From Bacteroidales bacterium UBA3843 (GTDB taxonomy: Bacteria; Bacteroidota; Bacteroidia; Bacteroidales; Paludibacteraceae): DNA of 64,000 nt. Numbering within the stretch: the stretch's first letter is position 1; the number at the start of each line of letters is the position of its first letter. The notes under the pieces were generated by a model. That model did not search any database, was not told the DNA's origin, and worked only from the letters and a program-made list of their open reading frames with translations. A program made the translations under genes and the position numbers. The stretch is from positions 341,008 through 405,007 of the forward strand of contig DGHR01000003.1 of assembly GCA_002392745.1 (NCBI GenBank), given 5' to 3'. Shown one piece after another: positions 59,463 through 64,000 of the stretch.

Positions 59463-60466
59463 ACCAAATCAGGGTTAGCATTAAACTCCACACTGACAGA
59501 GTCGTTAATAAAAATCTTTGAATGGGACTTAGCAAGTGGCACCCACTGCGGGTTTCCGCCAACACTTATAGGAACTTCGCGTGAGTTTAGCCGCACCTTG
59601 CCATAAGCCGCTAAAGAGAAAGTCTGCGTTGCTTGTTCATACTTAATCTGCACATGCGAGGTGCTTACCGCATCACTATCAATTTGGCAGATATTCGAAG
59701 AACTGCGTTTGTCTGCTTTCCCCGAAATATCAATATACATCGCATGCATGTCATATACTCTATCACGGCCATCATTACCAGCCCATCGCAACGTAGCAAA
59801 GCCTTTGCTCGGCAAGTCGGAAGCTGCTATAATTAACGTGGTGTCCTCGTTAAGATTCTTGTCAAATTGGAATGAATATGTTCCCTCACTAAGTATTTCC
59901 ATACCAAGAAGAGCCTCCATATTGATGTTATTGTCATTTATACTGGAGTTTTGGCATTTAACAGAGAGGTGAACATTTGCTTCTGTCCGAACTCCATCCT
60001 GCTGTGCCTTACGAATATCAAAGTGCGTAAGGGTACTGGTCGTGATGACTTCTCCACGTCTGATAAAATCCTCTTTGCCGTCTCGTTCTGTCACTTGGCA
60101 TGCAGAGAACTGAAAAAACCAATCCGTGGCAGGTGCTGCATAGTTGACTCCATTTGTATACTCTTCAATTCTACGCTTTATAGAAGCATAAAACGAAGCA
60201 ACAACCTCCGGCAATATGTATTTTAATGATTCTATAGTCGTATTATAGTCATCCGGATGCAACAGGATATTGAAGGACATCGGGTACAACAATCGTCTGC
60301 CAACCGACAATTCTTCCATTTGCTCATTGAAATGTTCTGTTAATTCCTTAAGCAAAATCTTATTGGTAACTTTGGAAACCTGCTGTTTGGATTTGGCAGT
60401 GTCAGGTTCAACTATACCCAACTTTATGCCTTTCTTAATTATATCAATAAACTTTCCCATAATCAA
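59459..60466 (-). CDS. FHA-domain protein (second)
   Basis: 335 aa. N-terminal LYPMSFNILLHPDDYNTTIE and YILPEVVASFYASIKRRIEE form an alpha/beta domain of a kind seen before FHA domains in FhaA-type proteins (tentative). The C-terminal FHA has VSTSHVQIKYEQATQTFSLA (Ser-x-x-His), NSREVPI and LAKSHSKIFINDSVSVEF. FHA domains bind phosphothreonine, so it probably docks phosphorylated partners. It overlaps the upstream FHA gene and the downstream PP2C by 4 nt each. Confidence 0.8.
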   Translation of the reverse strand: MIMGKFIDIIKKGIKLGIVEPDTAKSKQQVSKVTNKILLKELTEHFNEQMEELSVGRRLLYPMSFNILLHPDDYNTTIESLKYILPEVVASFYASIKRRIEEYTNGVNYAAPATDWFFQFSACQVTERDGKEDFIRRGEVITTSTLTHFDIRKAQQDGVRTEANVHLSVKCQNSSINDNNINMEALLGMEILSEGTYSFQFDKNLNEDTTLIIAASDLPSKGFATLRWAGNDGRDRVYDMHAMYIDISGKADKRSSSNICQIDSDAVSTSHVQIKYEQATQTFSLAAYGKVRLNSREVPISVGGNPQWVPLAKSHSKIFINDSVSVEFNANPDLV

Positions 60467-61410
60467 TTATCTTTTATTTGAATATACTTTAATACAACTG
60501 CCTTCCCCAGCTCTATTAAATCTCCGTCATTCAATGGAATTTTAACTTGCGGGTTGTCGCACTCTATTTTTTCTTCACCTCTAAAGATCCGAGTTCGTTT
60601 CCCTAACAAACGAGTTCCATCCTTCTCCACTTGTAAATAAAAGCCAAAGGTTTCGGAAAAGCCGATATGTGCGTGCATACGACTCACATATTTATTTTTC
60701 TCAACTTGAGGAGATTGGGGATTATCGTCAATAGCGATATGATTTTCTCTATATCCCGTGGGAATTTTGGGGAATCTACCTGCGCCTATGTTGTACGCGC
60801 TAATCATTTTTTCCTTCATCTCATCAGAAGACAAGATATATTTTTCTTGCATCAAACTACCAGCATCACCAAAAATACTAATGCTAGCCTTACACGAATG
60901 GGAGACCGGAGTTTCTATATTTTCAATAACCTGCAAGTACTCCAACGGATTGTCTCCTATGCGTGTAGCTCGCAGTTCTCCTGCTGGGTTACCTATAGAG
61001 AAGGAAACATCATCAAAAGCATAACCATGTTCATTTACCAAAGTTGACAGCATTCTATGGCGATACTGCTCATTATTATATTGCTTAAATCTCAATGCGT
61101 CCGTATCAAGCCAAAGAACAAGCTTCATTCCATTTGAATACTCTTTATCATCAATCAGTTTACCCAATGTGACAACAACACTCCTCAGTAGGTCATCTTT
61201 AGTTTCTAACTGTGGGGTGGGATTTTCTTGGGATTGAGACCTATTATTGGAAATTTCAGCTATTTTTGCTATTGAAGATGAGTCCTCTACAGGAACAGAA
61301 CCGTGCTCTTTAGTTTCTGCATGCGTTTCAGGTTGAGTAGGCTGAGACTCTTTTAATGAATTACCAGCACCTCTCATTCTTTGGTCTAACCAATCAAAAA
61401 ATTTACTCAT
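60463..61410 (-). CDS. FHA-domain protein (first)
   Basis: 315 aa. A polar, disordered N-terminus (about residues 15-70) is followed by an alpha/beta middle and an FHA domain from about residue 220: YNIGAGRFPKIPTGYRENHI, VSRMHAHIGF (the Ser-Arg-x-His phosphopeptide motif) and VKIPLNDGDLIELGKAVVLK. It lies 7 nt after the kinase gene, so it is the likely adaptor of that kinase. Confidence 0.85.
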   Translation of the reverse strand: MSKFFDWLDQRMRGAGNSLKESQPTQPETHAETKEHGSVPVEDSSSIAKIAEISNNRSQSQENPTPQLETKDDLLRSVVVTLGKLIDDKEYSNGMKLVLWLDTDALRFKQYNNEQYRHRMLSTLVNEHGYAFDDVSFSIGNPAGELRATRIGDNPLEYLQVIENIETPVSHSCKASISIFGDAGSLMQEKYILSSDEMKEKMISAYNIGAGRFPKIPTGYRENHIAIDDNPQSPQVEKNKYVSRMHAHIGFSETFGFYLQVEKDGTRLLGKRTRIFRGEEKIECDNPQVKIPLNDGDLIELGKAVVLKYIQIKDN

Positions 61411-61417
61411 GGCAGTA

Positions 61418-63070
61418 TCAATTTAGATTCTGACGAAGAACAGCAATTTCACGATTAGCTTTTTCTAAGTCAGATGTTTTTTGCTTTAAATTATTATTAA
61501 GACGCTTAATTTCTGCATCTTTTTTCTTAATTTGCTCGTTCAATGTAGCAACTTCTGAATACGATGAACCGGAAGAAGATGTACTTGCAGATTTCAGTTT
61601 TCTGATTTCTTCATCTTTTTGCGAAATTTGTGTTCTGTATTCTCCTATCTGCTTATTCAATTGTGCTATTTGAGATTCGAGTTGCTTTGTCGCAGCATCA
61701 TTAGTTAGCGTTTTACATATAGTGTCGTGAACTACTACAAGGTTTGAACCAGAGTTGTCTGTAAACTTATCTCCCTTAGTAAATGCGAACAGACTAGCGC
61801 CAATTCCCCAAATACCAAATAACACTACAAGCAAAATTAACCAAGGATTTTTTTGCACCTTTTTAAGATTTTTGAGTTCTTCAACTAACTCTACAACCCT
61901 ATCTTTTGCGCTCCTCAAATCCAATGATAGTGTGTCACACTCATTCTGTTTTGCGTTTAACTGCTCATTAAGTCCCTTATTGGTAGTTCGCAAGTCATTG
62001 AGTTGTGAAGCCAGTTTTTTATTCTCAGTGGTCAGATTTTCTTTTTCTACATCGTTACATAATGCACTAGAAGTTTGAACATGTGTCATTATAAAATCAT
62101 ACAACTCTTTTCCATTTTTAAAGCGTTCCGCCGGGTTCTTGCGGAGGCATTTCAATATAGCGTCTTCTAACCATTGAGGATAGTCTCTTTTATATTCCTC
62201 ACCCTCATATTTCCGTTCGTAATTCTCTCGTCTAATATCTTCAATGGCAGGCGGAGCAACTTCTCTATGCGCATTCATCAACTTAAATTCCGCCGCTGTT
62301 GCATTACTATTTTTGGTGTCATAGGGGAAGGGTACACGACCTGTAAGATATTGATAAAGAACGATACCAAAACTATATATATCAGATTGTTCAGTAAGAA
62401 TTGAGTCATCATCCCATTTCTCCGGAGCTTTGAACTCCGGCGCACCATTAGTGTGACGACTACTACGCACTACCTCATCCCCATTGATGGCAAGGCCGAA
62501 ATCAAGCAATACAAAGTTGCCATCTTCACGGCGCATGATATTGCCAGAGTGAATATCATTGTGTATAACTTTGTATTTGTTGATTAGCTTTTTTCGTGTG
62601 TTTTCATCAATCAGCACTTTGCTGCCATCATTAGGGTCATCTTGCAGTTTGTCCTCATCCCGGTCCATGCAGAATCGATAAATATCCTCATGGCAATAAG
62701 CAAGCGCACTGCTTATCTGCAAAGCCATGCGGATTACTTCTTCTGTAGGGACGCAGTTCTGATTCGCTTTCAGATAATGCAAAATATCCTGTCCATCCAC
62801 ATAGTCCATCTCAACCAGTGCCTTATTATCTAATAAGCACGGTTGATAAATATGAACGATGTTGGGGTGATTGCCGTTACCGAGACGGAGCAAGACTTTG
62901 CACTCGCGCAAGAATTTCTGATACGTTTTACTTGCGCTATCAACTATGGTTTCATTCAGCACACGAACGGCGCGAATGTAACCTAATTCATTATGACGAA
63001 CTTTATAAACAGTGGCGAAGCCGCCCTTGCCTAACTCGTCAAGCATTGTATATTCTTGTAAAAATGCCAT
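61418..63070 (-). CDS. Membrane Ser/Thr protein kinase with C-terminal coiled coil
   Basis: 550 aa. GKGGFATVYKV (glycine loop), KFLRECKVL (helix C Glu), VIHNDIHSGNIMRREDG (catalytic loop, HND in place of HRD), LLDFGLAI (DFG), FKAPEKWDD (APE) and YSFGIVLYQYLTGRVPF are present. The beta-3 lysine position reads RAVRVL, an Arg (residue 36) where Lys is usual, and about 45 extra residues separate helix E from the catalytic loop. From residue 340 there are coiled coils around one membrane helix, WLILLVVLFGIWGIGASLF. It signals in cis with PP2C and the FHA proteins. Confidence 0.9.
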   Translation of the reverse strand: MAFLQEYTMLDELGKGGFATVYKVRHNELGYIRAVRVLNETIVDSASKTYQKFLRECKVLLRLGNGNHPNIVHIYQPCLLDNKALVEMDYVDGQDILHYLKANQNCVPTEEVIRMALQISSALAYCHEDIYRFCMDRDEDKLQDDPNDGSKVLIDENTRKKLINKYKVIHNDIHSGNIMRREDGNFVLLDFGLAINGDEVVRSSRHTNGAPEFKAPEKWDDDSILTEQSDIYSFGIVLYQYLTGRVPFPYDTKNSNATAAEFKLMNAHREVAPPAIEDIRRENYERKYEGEEYKRDYPQWLEDAILKCLRKNPAERFKNGKELYDFIMTHVQTSSALCNDVEKENLTTENKKLASQLNDLRTTNKGLNEQLNAKQNECDTLSLDLRSAKDRVVELVEELKNLKKVQKNPWLILLVVLFGIWGIGASLFAFTKGDKFTDNSGSNLVVVHDTICKTLTNDAATKQLESQIAQLNKQIGEYRTQISQKDEEIRKLKSASTSSSGSSYSEVATLNEQIKKKDAEIKRLNNNLKQKTSDLEKANREIAVLRQNLN

Positions 63071-63072
63071 AA

Positions 63073-63633
63073 TTAGAATCGATGAATCAATATAACTTTA
63101 GCCTCGTTTTCATTGGAGTAGTATGCCGACTTGGTTATTCCAGTGGAAAAATCCATATATGTATAGTTAGTACTATAACGGCTAGTTTCATCTTGGGTGC
63201 ATGTCCAATAAATATCATACATTCTAACCGCATCGCGATTTGAGTATATTTGTTTCATTTCTTGTAATGTAGGCACAGATTTCTTGGAAATATCAGTCCA
63301 TTGCATACCTATCCATCCTTTATCTAATACAGCATAACCATGCTGTCCATTGTCTCTAATATATACAACAGTATATTTTTCATCCCCTACTGTTATGATG
63401 TCACCTAATTTATATCCTGCACTTCGGCTGCAATCTGATATAAGCTCTTCAACAGAAAGCACAGACTTTCCCGATAGTTCTTTATAGACATTATAAAATC
63501 TACGTCCGGCTTCGCAGTCTCCTGCTTCAAGTTTCTCCAGTGCCTTATTGAGGTATGAAGAATAATCTGATTGGGCACTTGATGATGCTGAGATTGCTAT
63601 CAGCACAACAAAAATTATAGCTTTTGTTCTCAT
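63073..63633 (-). CDS. Secreted DUF1566/Lcl-like protein
   Basis: 186 aa. A signal peptide, AIIFVVLIAISASSSAQ, precedes a short helical part and a C-terminal domain with YKLGDIITVGDEKYTVVYIR, HGYAVLDKGW, VPTLQEMKQIYSN and YWTCTQDETSRYSTN. That resembles the DUF1566/Lcl C-terminal fold with its W-S/T-x-T/S pattern. It lies 2 nt upstream of the kinase gene and shares the domain with the next protein; possibly an extracytoplasmic sensor or ligand. Confidence 0.7.
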   Translation of the reverse strand: MRTKAIIFVVLIAISASSSAQSDYSSYLNKALEKLEAGDCEAGRRFYNVYKELSGKSVLSVEELISDCSRSAGYKLGDIITVGDEKYTVVYIRDNGQHGYAVLDKGWIGMQWTDISKKSVPTLQEMKQIYSNRDAVRMYDIYWTCTQDETSRYSTNYTYMDFSTGITKSAYYSNENEAKVILIHRF

Positions 63634-63643
63634 ATGAAAATTA

Positions 63644-64000
63644 TTAAAATCTATATATTAAAAGCAAACCTTTTGAATCAGTTCTACTTGTAGTGTGCCA
63701 GTTGTTATAATAGAAAGATAAATAGTAATTTGACGAAGATGATTCCTGATCAATTGTCCAGTATTCCCCATCAGTTAAATTAATTTTATGTCTATTTTTG
63801 TAAATAATTTTCATTTCGGAACGAGTCGGCAGTTTGCGTCCTGCAATCATATCATCAGTAATTGGTCCTGAACCATAATCGCATACGGCGAATCCATGTT
63901 TCCCCTTATCTTCTATGTATATAACTTTATAAGTCAAAGAATTGACTTGAATTTTATCATTTATTTTATATACTTTTTCTGCTACTGAATTTTGAAAACA
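63644..64000 (-). CDS. DUF1566/Lcl-like protein, N-terminus outside window
   Basis: At least 119 codons run into the right edge. VYKINDKIQVNSLTYKVIYI, EDKGKHGFAVCDYG, KLPTRSEMKIIYKNRHKINL, and DGEYWTIDQESSSS match the domain of the protein at 63073-63633 (about 35-40% by eye). The upstream part continues beyond the window, so the start is unknown. Probably cotranscribed with the kinase operon. Confidence 0.7.
   Translation of the reverse strand, partial: CFQNSVAEKVYKINDKIQVNSLTYKVIYIEDKGKHGFAVCDYGSGPITDDMIAGRKLPTRSEMKIIYKNRHKINLTDGEYWTIDQESSSSNYYLSFYYNNWHTTSRTDSKGLLLIYRF

Noticed and set aside
61418..63070. T6SS-type PpkA/PppA/Fha regulatory set
   Set aside because: Kinase, phosphatase and FHA genes are present, but no T6SS structural gene lies in the window.

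Overview
The window looks like a chromosomal segment of a Bacteroidales-type bacterium (phylum Bacteroidota). The protein families point there: DUF4837 lipoprotein, Big_5 Ig-like lipoprotein, S23-type four-helix-bundle and GxxExxY proteins, and a DUF1566-like pair. The promoters agree: most match the Bacteroidota form TTG(-33) / TAnnTTTG(-7). I saw no rRNA, tRNA, CRISPR array, transposase or integrase. Nearly everything is on the minus strand, so transcription runs right to left; only glyA and the DUF4837 gene are on the plus strand.

Layout, left to right. (1) 1-2571: a large protein, cut by the window edge, with a PD-(D/E)xK-like nuclease at its N-terminus and a P-loop NTPase after it; it resembles STAND/Avs-type anti-phage proteins. 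(2) 2710-29691: a surface polysaccharide cluster with eight glycosyltransferases, several O-acyltransferases, a deacetylase, a frameshifted sulfatase-fold transferase, an SGNH hydrolase, an aminotransferase and a Wzt-type ABC ATPase. Inside it, at 13340-18142, is an acyl or aminoacyl assembly module (adenylating ligase, ACP, SDR, ACP, KAS III, GNAT) that could make an unusual acyl decoration. The cluster is interrupted at 21.2-25.5 kb by small accessory genes (S23, RhuM, YhcG, broken regulator) set among miniature hairpin repeats. (3) 29.7-31.7 kb: a tandem duplication of a GxxExxY gene embedded in five copies of a roughly 210-bp repeat. (4) 32-45 kb: GC-richer housekeeping genes (MMPL exporter, pseudouridine synthase, rpmF, DUF177, pheS, glyA, AraC regulator, DUF4837, pnuC, Big_5 lipoprotein). 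(5) 45.5-49.2 kb: an operon of unrecognised genes with a degenerate kinase C-lobe and a 52-aa peptide. (6) 49.4-53.7 kb: a radical-SAM peptide-maturation cluster. It has an 80-aa precursor with four copies of an 11-residue Cys-containing unit, two SPASM radical-SAM enzymes, an unrecognised partner protein, a 41-aa Cys-containing peptide and a 34-aa ORF. (7) 53.9-64 kb: an operon-like run of DUF1566-like proteins, a Ser/Thr kinase, two FHA proteins, a PP2C phosphatase, two unknown proteins, a BrxL-like AAA+ protein and a truncated HsdM.

The strongest candidate for an undescribed system is the multi-core RiPP cluster (6). Next come the kinase/FHA/PP2C/BrxL operon (7), the acyl assembly module in the glycan cluster, and a class of compact elements in which a terminator hairpin carries the -33 box of the next promoter. 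Palindromic micro-repeats recur both between genes and, in frame, inside coding sequences, reminiscent of Rickettsia palindromic elements. All functions are read from sequence motifs by eye; no database search was possible.
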